64,000 nt of DNA. Origin: Halomonas elongata (GTDB lineage: Bacteria; Pseudomonadota; Gammaproteobacteria; Pseudomonadales; Halomonadaceae). The translations under genes and the position numbers were made by a program. Location: positions 62,001 through 126,000 of the forward strand of contig NZ_JAJQTQ010000006.1 of assembly GCF_029081005.1 (NCBI RefSeq), written 5' to 3'. This document shows, piece after piece, positions 57,032 through 64,000 of this stretch (positions are counted from its first letter, which is position 1; every line of letters starts with the position of its first letter). The notes under the pieces were generated by a model, which worked only from the letters and a program-made list of their open reading frames with translations, searched no databases and was not told where the DNA came from.

Positions 57032-58419
57032 GTCAGCTTGTCTCCGATCAGCCAGTCGAGGGCGGCATCCATGCGGATATGGGGCAAGGGACCAGGTGCC
57101 CGTGGCAGGGGACGAAAGGCCGTGAAATCGAAACCCTGGCGCGACCAGAAACCGGCGTCGGGCAGGCGTGTCGGCACCTCGCCGGGGAAGGTCAGCACGG
57201 CTTCGCCGTTCAGGTCGGTACCCCGCAGGGCAGGGGTGGTTCGGCCCTGGCGCGTGACCTCATGGCTCTCAGTGGCGCGTACCGAAGCCAGGGAGAGGGC
57301 CTTGACGGGCACGTTGGCGAAGCGCAGATCCTTGAGCGGTTCGACCAGCAGCGCCTCGAGCAAGGTGACCAGCCGGGCGTGCTGTTCCGGGGTGACATGG
57401 TCGGCCTTGGTGGCGGCGATGGCCAGCCGGTCGATGCGCGGCGTGAACAAGCGCGACAGCAGGCTGCGCTGGCCGTAGTCGAAGCTCTGCATCAAGCGGG
57501 ACAGGGCACGTGACAGGTCCTCGAAGCGCTCCGGACCGGCATTGAGGGCGCCGAGCACATCGATGAGCACGATCTGGCGATCGAAGCGTCGGAAGTGGTT
57601 TCGGTAGAAAGGCCGCACGATATGCTGCTGATAGTAGGCGAACCGCCTCGACAGGGTGGCATAGAGGCTGGTGTCGGGCAGAGCCGCCAGGGCCTCGGGC
57701 GTCCAGTCATCGAGACCGGGCAGGGGGAAGAACTGCAGTACCGGGGCGCCGGCGAGGTCGCCGGGCAGCAGGAAGCGGCCGGGCTGCAGGTCGGAGAAGC
57801 CGGCCTCGCGGGCGGCGCGCAGGCCAATGGCGTAGTGCTCGGTGAGTTCGGCGAGACGCGCCTCGTCGACTTCGCTGGCGGGGTCCAGATCGGCGATGGC
57901 GGTGTGCCATTCCTCGAACAGGGCGCGTCGGGCGGGGCCGTCGCCCTCGCATTGTGTGCGGCTCCAGCTGGCGAAGTCGTGGTCGAGCAGCGGCAGGTCG
58001 AGCAGCCATTCCCCCGGATAGTCGAACAGGTCGAGCGTCAGTTCGGCGGTGTTGCCGCGCCACCAGGTGGCGTGGGCGCGGCGGTAGCGGATCTTCAGGC
58101 GCAATTCGCTGATGCCACGGGTCGGCGCCGGCCAGCTCGGTGGCTCGTTGCCGAGGGCCTGCATCGCCTGATCGTAAGGGAAGCGCGGCACGCCCAGGTC
58201 CTGCTGGGCGACGCGCTGGGCGCCGAGCAGCCGCTGCTCCCGGGCGGCGGCGAGCAGATCCAGCCGTGCCTCGAGGCCGGCGTGGCGGAGCTGGTCGACC
58301 AGTGAGGTGAGAAAGGCGGTCTTGCCGGCGCGTGACAGGCCGGTGACCGCCAGTCGCAACTGACGGTCACGGCCGCGTTCGATCAGGTCCTGAAGGTCGC
58401 GTGTCAAATCCTGGGGCAT
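57028..58419 (-). CDS. ycjX: YcjX-family GTPase-like protein (DUF463)
   Basis: The 463-residue protein is a stress-associated P-loop NTPase. The Walker A region is TGLSRAGKTAFLTSLVDQL (GLSRAGKT at 27-34). The family segments LTLDLFDYPGEWLLDLPLLD and NHFRRFDRQIVLIDVLGALN carry the Walker B-like aspartates, and RLAIAATKADHV resembles a (N/T)KxD guanine motif. It begins an operon with ycjF. In enterics this pair is part of the phage-shock-responsive regulon. No Psp genes are seen here. Confidence 0.9.
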   Translation of the reverse strand: MPQDLTRDLQDLIERGRDRQLRLAVTGLSRAGKTAFLTSLVDQLRHAGLEARLDLLAAAREQRLLGAQRVAQQDLGVPRFPYDQAMQALGNEPPSWPAPTRGISELRLKIRYRRAHATWWRGNTAELTLDLFDYPGEWLLDLPLLDHDFASWSRTQCEGDGPARRALFEEWHTAIADLDPASEVDEARLAELTEHYAIGLRAAREAGFSDLQPGRFLLPGDLAGAPVLQFFPLPGLDDWTPEALAALPDTSLYATLSRRFAYYQQHIVRPFYRNHFRRFDRQIVLIDVLGALNAGPERFEDLSRALSRLMQSFDYGQRSLLSRLFTPRIDRLAIAATKADHVTPEQHARLVTLLEALLVEPLKDLRFANVPVKALSLASVRATESHEVTRQGRTTPALRGTDLNGEAVLTFPGEVPTRLPDAGFWSRQGFDFTAFRPLPRAPGPLPHIRMDAALDWLIGDKLT

Positions 58420-58443
58420 TCAAGGGTCCGCCTGGCGTCCATG

Positions 58444-59613
58444 TCAGCCTCTAATCTGTGGGCGATGGACACGGAAGGCAAGGCCGAGCAGCACCAGGGG
58501 CACGGCACACATCGGGATCAGTACGGCATTGAGCAGCGGCCAGCCCAGGCTGGAGGCCGCGGGGCCCGCCAGCAGTGCAGTGATGGCCACGGTGGAGAAT
58601 ACCAGGAATTCGTTGGCGGCCTGGGTGCGGGCCTTCTCGGCAGGGCTGTGCGTTTCCGTGAGCAGGCCGGTGGCCGGCAGGAAGGTGAAGTTCCAGCCCG
58701 CCCCGAGCAGGATCAGGCCGCCGTGAAAGCCCGCCAGGCCGGCATCGAACTGGGCGGTCAGGGCGCTGGCGATCAGCAGCAGGCAGCCGCAGGCGATCAT
58801 TCGCGAAGCCCCGAAGCGAGCGGTCAGTCGGCCAGTCACGAAGGAGGGGAGGAACATGGCGACCACGTGCCACTGAATGGTGGCGGCGACGTGGTCGAAA
58901 TCGTGGCCGGCCTCGGCCATTGCCAGCGGCGTGGCGGTCATGGCCAGGTTCATCACGCCGTAGCCGATCATGGCGCTGACCACCGCCAGCACGAAGACCG
59001 GCTGGCGAACGATCTCGCCCAGCGGGCGCCGCTCGCCGACGGAGGCATCATGGGTGCCGGCCGGCATGCGCACGAAGGCGAGCAGGATCAGGGCGAACAG
59101 ATAGAGTGTGCCCAGACCGATGAAGCTGCCCAGATAGGGGGTATCGGCCAGGCTGTGACTGTGGCGCGCCAGCCAGGGACCGAAGAAGGCCGCCAGCACG
59201 CCCCCGCCCATCACCAGACCGATGGCGCGGTCGCGTCCGCCCTCGGGCGCGGCTTCGACGGCGGCGAAGCGATAGAGCTGGCCGAAGCCGATGCCGATCC
59301 CGATCAGCCAGGTGGCGACCAGGAAGAGGTCGAAGCGCTGTGAGTGCAAGGCGAGCACGGCGAGCCCCGCGCCGGCGATGCCCATCAGGTTGCCGAGCAC
59401 GAAGCCGCGCCGGCGGCCCAGCCTGGCCATGATCAAGGACGCCGGAATGGTGGCGCACATCAAGCCCAGCCATTGCGTCGCCACCGGGGCGGTGGACCAG
59501 GCGGGGGCCGGGGCGAGCTGGGCGCCGATCAGCGGGGAGACGGCGATCAGCAGGATATTGCCGCTTACCAGCAAGGCCTGGCAGAGCGAAAGCAGGGAAA
59601 CGGTCAGGGGCAT
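58444..59613 (-). CDS. MFS transporter
   Basis: The 389-residue protein has about twelve transmembrane segments. The cytoplasmic loop motif MARLGRRRGFVLGNLMGIAG between helices 2 and 3 is typical of the major facilitator superfamily. The start MPLTVSLLSLCQALLVSGN (59613) is preceded by GAGGAAG; the frame is open further upstream through the regulator's 3' end, without similarity. It overlaps the GlxA-type regulator gene by 10 bp and is probably transcribed with it. The substrate is unknown; drug or metabolite efflux is likely. Confidence 0.87.
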   Translation of the reverse strand: MPLTVSLLSLCQALLVSGNILLIAVSPLIGAQLAPAPAWSTAPVATQWLGLMCATIPASLIMARLGRRRGFVLGNLMGIAGAGLAVLALHSQRFDLFLVATWLIGIGIGFGQLYRFAAVEAAPEGGRDRAIGLVMGGGVLAAFFGPWLARHSHSLADTPYLGSFIGLGTLYLFALILLAFVRMPAGTHDASVGERRPLGEIVRQPVFVLAVVSAMIGYGVMNLAMTATPLAMAEAGHDFDHVAATIQWHVVAMFLPSFVTGRLTARFGASRMIACGCLLLIASALTAQFDAGLAGFHGGLILLGAGWNFTFLPATGLLTETHSPAEKARTQAANEFLVFSTVAITALLAGPAASSLGWPLLNAVLIPMCAVPLVLLGLAFRVHRPQIRG

Positions 59614-60623
59614 GGGGCTTCCTCGGTGGGTGTTATGGCGGAGCCGAAGCGTTGGCGATAGACCGATGGCGAGACGCCGTATCGGCGGTGGAAGAGACGT
59701 CGCAGTTGTTCGGCATGGCCCAATCGCCACCGGGCGGCCAGGCGTTCGAGCGATGGGCCGGGGTGAGTGTCGAGCAGCTGCATGCGTGCCCCTTCCAGTC
59801 GCAACCGGGTCAGGTAGGCGCCTGGGGTGGTGTCCAGGTGCCGCCGGAACAGCCGCGACAGATGGCGCGGCGTGACCGACATGCGTGCCGCCATGCTCTC
59901 GAGGTCGTGATCGGCAGCGGGATCGGCGTGCAACTGGTCGAGTAGTTCGCGCAAGGGGCCGGTAGTACGTTGCTGGCTCAACAGCGCCTCGCTGAACTGG
60001 GCCTGGCCACCGGGACGGTGCAGGAACATCACCAGCTCACGGGCGACGCGGCCCGCCAGGGCGGCCCCCTGGTCGGCTTCGACCAGCGAGAGGGCGAGAT
60101 CGATGCCAGCGGTCACCCCGGCGCTGGTATAGCGGTCGCGATCGTTGACGTAGAGGGCGTCGGGCTCGACATGCACCTGCGGGTGGGCCTGTGCCAGCAT
60201 TTCGGCATGGCGCCAGTGGGTGGTGGCTCGGTGGTCATCGAGTAGCCTGGCTCGGGCCAACAGGAAGGCACCCGTGCAGATGGCGCCGAGACGCCTGACT
60301 TGCGGTGCCATCCCGCGTAGCTCGTCGAGGTGGTGCCCGGCCCGGCATTCGGCGAAGACGCCACTGCCACCGGCCACCAGCAAGGTGTCCGGAGCGCCGA
60401 GGGACGCCAGGCCCTGCCAGTCGAGATCGGCCATCATCACCAGGCCGCTGTTGGTGACCAGGGTGCCGGGGGAGCGGGCGACCAGGCTCAGCTCGTAGAG
60501 TGGCCGGCCGGCGAGTGCATTGGCGCTGGCGAACACCTGCCAGGGGCCGGTGATATCGAGGACCTGGCAGTCGGGGTAGGCGAGCAGCACGACACGACGT
60601 GCATGGGATAATGGGGCTGTCAT
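59604..60623 (-). CDS. GlxA-family regulator (DJ-1/PfpI plus AraC domain)
   Basis: The 339-residue protein has an N-terminal DJ-1/PfpI-like domain (VVLLAYPDCQVLDITGPWQV, with LGAICTGAFLLARARLLD around the nucleophile-elbow cysteine). A C-terminal AraC helix-turn-helix pair follows (AARMSVTPRHLSRLFRRHLD and LGHAEQLRRLFHRRYGVSP). Such regulators control catabolic or export genes in response to small molecules. It overlaps the MFS gene downstream, which is the most likely target. Confidence 0.9.
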   Translation of the reverse strand: MTAPLSHARRVVLLAYPDCQVLDITGPWQVFASANALAGRPLYELSLVARSPGTLVTNSGLVMMADLDWQGLASLGAPDTLLVAGGSGVFAECRAGHHLDELRGMAPQVRRLGAICTGAFLLARARLLDDHRATTHWRHAEMLAQAHPQVHVEPDALYVNDRDRYTSAGVTAGIDLALSLVEADQGAALAGRVARELVMFLHRPGGQAQFSEALLSQQRTTGPLRELLDQLHADPAADHDLESMAARMSVTPRHLSRLFRRHLDTTPGAYLTRLRLEGARMQLLDTHPGPSLERLAARWRLGHAEQLRRLFHRRYGVSPSVYRQRFGSAITPTEEAPCP

Positions 60624-60720
60624 CGGCGACTCCGGGGCTCAACGGCATGTGCTTGAGTCTGGTGGAAAGCGCAGGTGTCCACAATGACCAATACCCCACC
60701 GATAAGGACATGGTGGTGCC

Positions 60721-60759
60721 GAAAACGACGACGCCCCGCTCAATGGCAGCGGGGCGTCG
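60721..60759 (-). terminator. intrinsic terminator of the sodium/sugar symporter gene
   Basis: CGACGCCCCGCT (60729-60740) and AGCGGGGCGTCG (60748-60759) form a 12-bp stem with a 7-nt loop. On the minus strand it is followed by TCGTTTTC. Confidence 0.8.
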
Positions 60760-60787
60760 AGGCTGGCGAGGAAAGGTGAGGGTGGTG

Positions 60788-62383
60788 TCAGCCGGCGAAG
60801 GCGGCGTACATGATGATGACCAGGATCACCAGGGTGATGCCGACGGGAACCGCCCCCTTCCACGGGGTGAGGTCGACCGCGCCGCTGTCCTCGTGAACCC
60901 AGGCGTCGGTCCGGGGACGCAGCTTGCCGATGATCAGCATGCCCACGACCAGCAGCACGAAGACGGCGGCGACGAAGTGGAACTCATGCATGACCTGGGG
61001 CAGCTTGTCGAACGGCGGAATGAAGTAGCCGGCGAAGATCAGCAGACAGCCACCGACCAGGGCGATCTTGGCGGCCATGGCCGGCACTCGGCGCGTCAGC
61101 AGGCCGACCAGTACCACTGCCAGGATCGGGATGAAGTAGATGGCGTTCATCTTCTGCAGATAGCCGAACAGGCTCTCCTGGCCGGCCAGCAGGGGGGCGA
61201 TGGTCATGGCGATGACGGCCATGATCCAGCCGAAGATCTTGCTGGCGCGCACGACCTGCGCCTCGCTGGCTTCCTTGTTCAGCACGCCCTTGTAGAAGCC
61301 GAGGCTGAACAGGGTCGTGGTACTGTTCAGTGCAGAGTTGAAGGAGGACAGGATGGCACCGACCATCACCGCGGCGAAAAAGCCGGTGAGATAGGGCGGC
61401 AGCACGTTGAACACCAGGTGGCCATAGGCTTCATCGGCCTTGATGCCCTGATCGGCATAGAGGTGGTAGGCGATGATGCCGGGCAGTACCAGGTAGATGG
61501 GGCCGAGCAGCTTGAAGAAGCCGGTCAGCAGCACGCCCTTCTGGCCCTCGGCCAGGTTCTTGGCGGCAAAGGTCCGCTGGATGATCTGCTGGTTGGTGGT
61601 CCAGTAGAAGACGTTGATCAGAAAGACGCCGGTGAACAGGGTAAAGAAGGGAACCTGCTGGTCGGCACCGCCGATGGAATCGAGCTTGTCGGGGTGAGTC
61701 TGCTTGAGGGTCTCCCAGCCGGCCAGCACGCCGCTGCCGTCGCTGATCGCCTGCAGGCCGAAATAGACGATCACGAAGCCGCCGACCAGCAGTCCGATGC
61801 CGTTGAGCGTGTCGGACACGGCGACGGTACGCAGGCCGCCGAACAGGGCGTAGAGCGAACCGATCAGCCCCACCAGCCAGACGGTCAGCCACAGCAGGGT
61901 GGTATCGGACTGGATGCCTGTCAGGCCATGCAGGTCGAGCATGCCCTGCAGTCCCATGGCGCCCGAGTAGAGGATGATCGGCAGCAGGATCACCGCATAG
62001 GCGAGCAGGAAGATCACGTTGGTGATGCGCTGGGTGGCCTTGTCGAAGCGTATCTCCAGCAGTTGAGGCACGGTGGCGATGCCACTGCGCAGGAAGCGTG
62101 GCAGGAAGAACAGTGCCAGCAGCACCAGGGCGATGACGGCGACCACTTCCCAGGCCATCACGCTCAGGCCATCGCTGAAGGCTGAACCGTTGAGACCGAC
62201 CATCTGCTCGGTGGAGAGGTTGGTCATCAACAGCGAGCCGGCGATCAACGGAAAGGTCAGACTGCGGCCGGCCAGGAAGAGGCCGTTGGCGCTCTTGTGA
62301 TCGTCGCGGCGGGTGATCCGCCAGGTGATGAAGGCCACCAGACCTGTGAAGAACAGGAAGGAAGCGAGAGTCAGGGCATGCAT
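60788..62383 (-). CDS. sodium:solute symporter, SGLT-like
   Basis: The protein of about 531 residues has 13-14 transmembrane helices and belongs to the SSS family. It resembles the Vibrio sodium/galactose transporter. Matching stretches include [59 protein letters not shown] and [20 protein letters not shown], the last containing the sodium-site serines and threonines. The ATG at 62383 (MHALTLASF) is preferred over one seven codons upstream. Sodium coupling suits a marine or halophilic host. The sugar is inferred, not shown. Confidence 0.88.
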   Translation of the reverse strand: MHALTLASFLFFTGLVAFITWRITRRDDHKSANGLFLAGRSLTFPLIAGSLLMTNLSTEQMVGLNGSAFSDGLSVMAWEVVAVIALVLLALFFLPRFLRSGIATVPQLLEIRFDKATQRITNVIFLLAYAVILLPIILYSGAMGLQGMLDLHGLTGIQSDTTLLWLTVWLVGLIGSLYALFGGLRTVAVSDTLNGIGLLVGGFVIVYFGLQAISDGSGVLAGWETLKQTHPDKLDSIGGADQQVPFFTLFTGVFLINVFYWTTNQQIIQRTFAAKNLAEGQKGVLLTGFFKLLGPIYLVLPGIIAYHLYADQGIKADEAYGHLVFNVLPPYLTGFFAAVMVGAILSSFNSALNSTTTLFSLGFYKGVLNKEASEAQVVRASKIFGWIMAVIAMTIAPLLAGQESLFGYLQKMNAIYFIPILAVVLVGLLTRRVPAMAAKIALVGGCLLIFAGYFIPPFDKLPQVMHEFHFVAAVFVLLVVGMLIIGKLRPRTDAWVHEDSGAVDLTPWKGAVPVGITLVILVIIMYAAFAG

Positions 62384-62439
62384 GTCAGAAGATTCCGTAA
62401 ACATCAGGGTTTATTGCCGTGTCGCTCGCGCCTTGCGAA

Positions 62440-62459
62440 GTAAAATTTCGTAAAATTAC
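62440..62459. promoter_or_regulatory. 10-bp phased GTAAAATT repeat upstream of the symporter
   Basis: GTAAAATTTC is followed directly by GTAAAATTAC. The second unit is itself nearly palindromic (GTAA-AA-TTAC). It lies about 57 bp upstream of the symporter start and may be a regulator site or part of its promoter. Confidence 0.35.
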
Positions 62460-62494
62460 AGCGACGCGAGGAGTTTAGGAGTCGTGAAGGTATA

Positions 62495-62532
62495 TGCCAT
62501 ACGCCTTTCGTCTAGTATCTTCCGGTATGGCG
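62495..62532. promoter_or_regulatory. inverted repeat GCCATAC / GTATGGC in the divergent promoter region
   Basis: GCCATAC (62496-62502) and GTATGGC (62525-62531) are separated by 22 bp, between the divergent symporter and DUF924 genes. The centre-to-centre distance of about 29 bp approximates three helical turns. An operator role is inferred. Confidence 0.3.
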
Positions 62533-62603
62533 TGGTTGGCTGATCATGACCAGCTGCTAAGCTGGATGACGGGCCAGGTGGCCATGAATCGAGGAATGAC
62601 GAG

Positions 62604-63155
62604 ATGACGATGCAGGAAGGGCCCGCGCGGGTGCTGGCTTTCTGGTTCGAGACACTGGATTCCACGCAATGGTTTCGCAAGGATCCGGCCCTGGATGCCG
62701 ACATTGCCGAGCGTTTCGCCGATACGCTCGCGGCGGCGCTGCGCGGCGAGCTATGGCGCTGGCGAGAAACGCCACGTGGCAGACTGGCGGAGGTGATCGT
62801 GCTCGATCAATTCTCGCGCAATATCCACCGCGACACGGCTCGGGCCTTTGCCGCCGATCCCATTGCCCTGGTCCTGGCCCAGGAAGCGGTCGCCCGGGGC
62901 GATGATCGAGCGCTCGTCCCAATGGAGCGAGCCTTCCTTTATATGCCTTACATGCACAGCGAGTCGCGGGCCATCCACGACGAGGCGCTGCGCCTTTTCG
63001 ACCAACCCGGCCTGGAGCGCAATCTGGATTTCGAACACCGACACCGCGAGATCCTCGAGCGCTTCGGGCGCTACCCGCATCGCAACGCCATCCTGGGGCG
63101 AAACTCGACACCCGAGGAACTGGCGTTTCTCGAACAGCCGGGGTCTTCCTTCTGA
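62604..63155 (+). CDS. DUF924-family protein
   Basis: The 183-residue soluble, largely helical protein matches DUF924. Its conserved stretches are VLAFWFETLDSTQWFRKD, IVLDQFSRNIHRDTARAF, ERAFLYMPYMHSES and ERFGRYPHRNAILGRNSTPE. The fold is related to tetratricopeptide-like helical proteins. No function is established. It is divergent from the symporter and followed 51 bp later by a small membrane protein gene. Confidence 0.9.
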   Translation: MTMQEGPARVLAFWFETLDSTQWFRKDPALDADIAERFADTLAAALRGELWRWRETPRGRLAEVIVLDQFSRNIHRDTARAFAADPIALVLAQEAVARGDDRALVPMERAFLYMPYMHSESRAIHDEALRLFDQPGLERNLDFEHRHREILERFGRYPHRNAILGRNSTPEELAFLEQPGSSF

Positions 63156-63206
63156 CATCCTGGCAAGGCACCATCATGGAAACCACCAACCGGAAAGGAG
63201 AACGGC

Positions 63207-63449
63207 ATGGGTATCATTGCTTGGTTGATCATCGGGGGCCTGGCGGGCTGGATCGCCGGCAACATCATGCGTGGCGGCGGTTTCGGACTGCTGGGCAATA
63301 TCGGCGTGGGAGTCGTCGGCGCGGTGGTCGGCGGTTTCCTGTTCAGCCTGCTCGGCCTGTCTTCCGGCGGGTTCATCGGTTCGCTGGTGACCGCCGTGGT
63401 GGGAGCCGTGGTGCTGCTGTGGATCATCGCCAAGGTCAAGAAGGCCTGA
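63207..63449 (+). CDS. GlsB/YeaQ/YmgE-family membrane protein
   Basis: The 80-residue protein is almost entirely hydrophobic and glycine-rich. It has three membrane helices: MGIIAWLIIGGLAGWIAG, NIGVGVVGAVVGGFLFSLLG and FIGSLVTAVVGAVVLLWIIA. It ends KVKKA and matches the family called transglycosylase-associated protein, often induced by stress. The ATG at 63207 has an AAAGGAGAA ribosome site. Its biochemical role is unknown. Confidence 0.92.
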   Translation: MGIIAWLIIGGLAGWIAGNIMRGGGFGLLGNIGVGVVGAVVGGFLFSLLGLSSGGFIGSLVTAVVGAVVLLWIIAKVKKA

Positions 63450-63488
63450 ACGTGCTCGAACAGGGCCTTCGCCCGGCGACGTTTCGCA

Positions 63489-63710
63489 TCACGCCCTGCT
63501 CGAATGAGTCTCCATGACAGCAATACGCCGCCCGGCCATTGGCCGGGCGGCGTGCGTTCGGGCGATGACGGAGGCGGCGGCCTGCTGACCGACCAGCTCC
63601 CTGAGGCAGATCTCGATGATGTCCCGGCCTTCCTCGAGAATCGCGTCCTCGATGGTCACCGGCATCAGGAAGCGGACGGTGTTGCCGTACATGCCGCAGG
63701 AACGCGCCGT
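63489..63710 (-). pseudogene. 3' remnant of a GABA/class III aminotransferase gene
   Basis: The segment reads ARSCGMYGNTVRFLMPVTIE, then DAILEEGRDIIEICLRELVG. This matches the C-terminal end of GabT-type 4-aminobutyrate aminotransferases, where the family has a YGNVIRFLxPLTI-like strand. The remaining approximately 370 residues and the PLP lysine are absent. It begins directly after the stop codon of the upstream regulator, in the same frame. The extension after RELVG to METHSSRA probably runs past the original end of the gene. Confidence 0.7.
63525..63553. terminator. 13-bp perfect hairpin, possible terminator
   Basis: ACGCCGCCCGGCC (63525-63537) and GGCCGGGCGGCGT (63541-63553) pair around ATT. 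There is no clear T tract on either strand. It may have been the terminator of the broken aminotransferase gene or may serve the small membrane protein gene. Confidence 0.45.
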
Positions 63711-64000
63711 TCAGGTGTCGACCTGTTTAGGTTCGCTGGCAAAGGTGCTCAGCCCCAACCAGCTCTGCATGCTGGCCTTCAATTGAAGGGCTCCGGTCAG
63801 TTGGAGCTTGCCGCTGTCGATCGCTTCCGCCACGGTCATCAGGCCCATCCAGATGGCGGTCATGCTGCGCAGGTCGCTGGCCACGTAGAGGTCGACATCA
63901 TGGCCGGGATCCTTCCTGCAGAGGTCGACGATGCCATCTGCGCCCGCTTTGTCGATGACTAGCCACCACTTGGCCTGGCCGGGTGTCACATCGTGATACA
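63711..64000 (-). CDS. transcriptional regulator C-terminal part with SCP2-like domain, cut by window edge
   Basis: The frame is open from the right edge to the stop at 63713-63711, giving about 96 residues of a C-terminus. KWWLVIDKAGADGIVDLCRK, HDVDLYVASDLRSMTAIWMG and LQLTGALQLKASMQSWLGLS match the SCP2-like sterol-carrier fold. That fold is found at the C-terminus of some HxlR-type winged-helix regulators. The DNA-binding domain would lie outside the window. A GTG at 63989 is not a likely true start, because the family domain continues upstream. Confidence 0.65.
   Translation of the reverse strand, partial: YHDVTPGQAKWWLVIDKAGADGIVDLCRKDPGHDVDLYVASDLRSMTAIWMGLMTVAEAIDSGKLQLTGALQLKASMQSWLGLSTFASEPKQVDT

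Noticed and set aside
60599..62185. 528-codon plus-strand open frame opposite the symporter
   Set aside because: It is rich in Gln/Asp/His/Gly repeats, as expected from antisense of membrane-helix codons; the minus-strand protein is a clear SSS symporter.

Overview
The window is a GC-rich, densely packed bacterial chromosome segment. Gene content and order suggest a Gammaproteobacterium of the Halomonas/Chromohalobacter type. The evidence is a divergent gltA / sdhCDAB-sucAB-lpd-sucCD block, a Pseudomonas-like nag operon, a siaABCD cluster, a gts-type sugar ABC transporter and sodium-coupled transport. The genus is an inference from protein character, not a measured match. No rRNA, CRISPR array, prophage or intact insertion sequence is visible.

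Region 1 (1-3000) holds the 5' part of a leftward XRE-type regulator, gltX, an 11-copy CTTCCAG heptamer array, tRNA-Ala(GGC) and tRNA-Glu(TTC), and a gene-free stretch with a pair of facing DnaA-box-like sequences. Region 2 (3000-17400) is central metabolism: a 3-hydroxyisobutyrate-dehydrogenase-family reductase, gltA on the minus strand, and the rightward TCA block encoding succinate dehydrogenase, 2-oxoglutarate dehydrogenase with its own E3, and succinyl-CoA synthetase. Recognisable sigma70 promoters flank the gltA/sdhC gap. The TCA block contains an internal terminator and structured intercistronic RNA. SucB carries two lipoyl domains.

Region 3 (17400-25900, minus strand) contains a complete siaA-siaB-siaC-siaD signalling operon (phosphatase, kinase, phosphoprotein, diguanylate cyclase), a glycosyltransferase/flippase-like pair and rnb (RNase II). 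Region 4 (26000-38700, plus strand) is a chitin-oligosaccharide/GlcNAc locus: a GntR-type regulator behind phased TGGT repeats, nagA, an SIS-type deaminase, an EIIA-HPr-EI fusion, a GlcNAc EIICB permease with an extra degenerate EIIB domain, an OprD-type porin, a GH20 hexosaminidase and a HAD hydrolase. A MITE-like inverted-repeat element follows. Region 5 (39000-48200) is a sugar locus: an OmpR-type response regulator and histidine kinase (GltR/GtrS-like), an AGE-family epimerase, a gtsABCD-like ABC transporter and a DUF1479 oxygenase-like protein.

Region 6 (48400-55750) is an orphan type VI secretion island: a frameshifted vgrG, a DUF4123 adaptor, an unrecognised 647-residue candidate effector, a secreted candidate immunity protein, a PAAR spike tip, and a five-repeat Myb/SANT-like gene broken by a 7-bp repeat. 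The middle of this island is visibly more AT-rich than its surroundings. It is the best place to look for an undescribed system. Region 7 (56000-64000) holds ycjX-ycjF, an MFS transporter with a GlxA-type regulator, a sodium/sugar symporter, a DUF924 protein, a YeaQ/GlsB-type membrane protein, a GABA-aminotransferase 3' remnant and the 3' part of a regulator with an SCP2-like domain.
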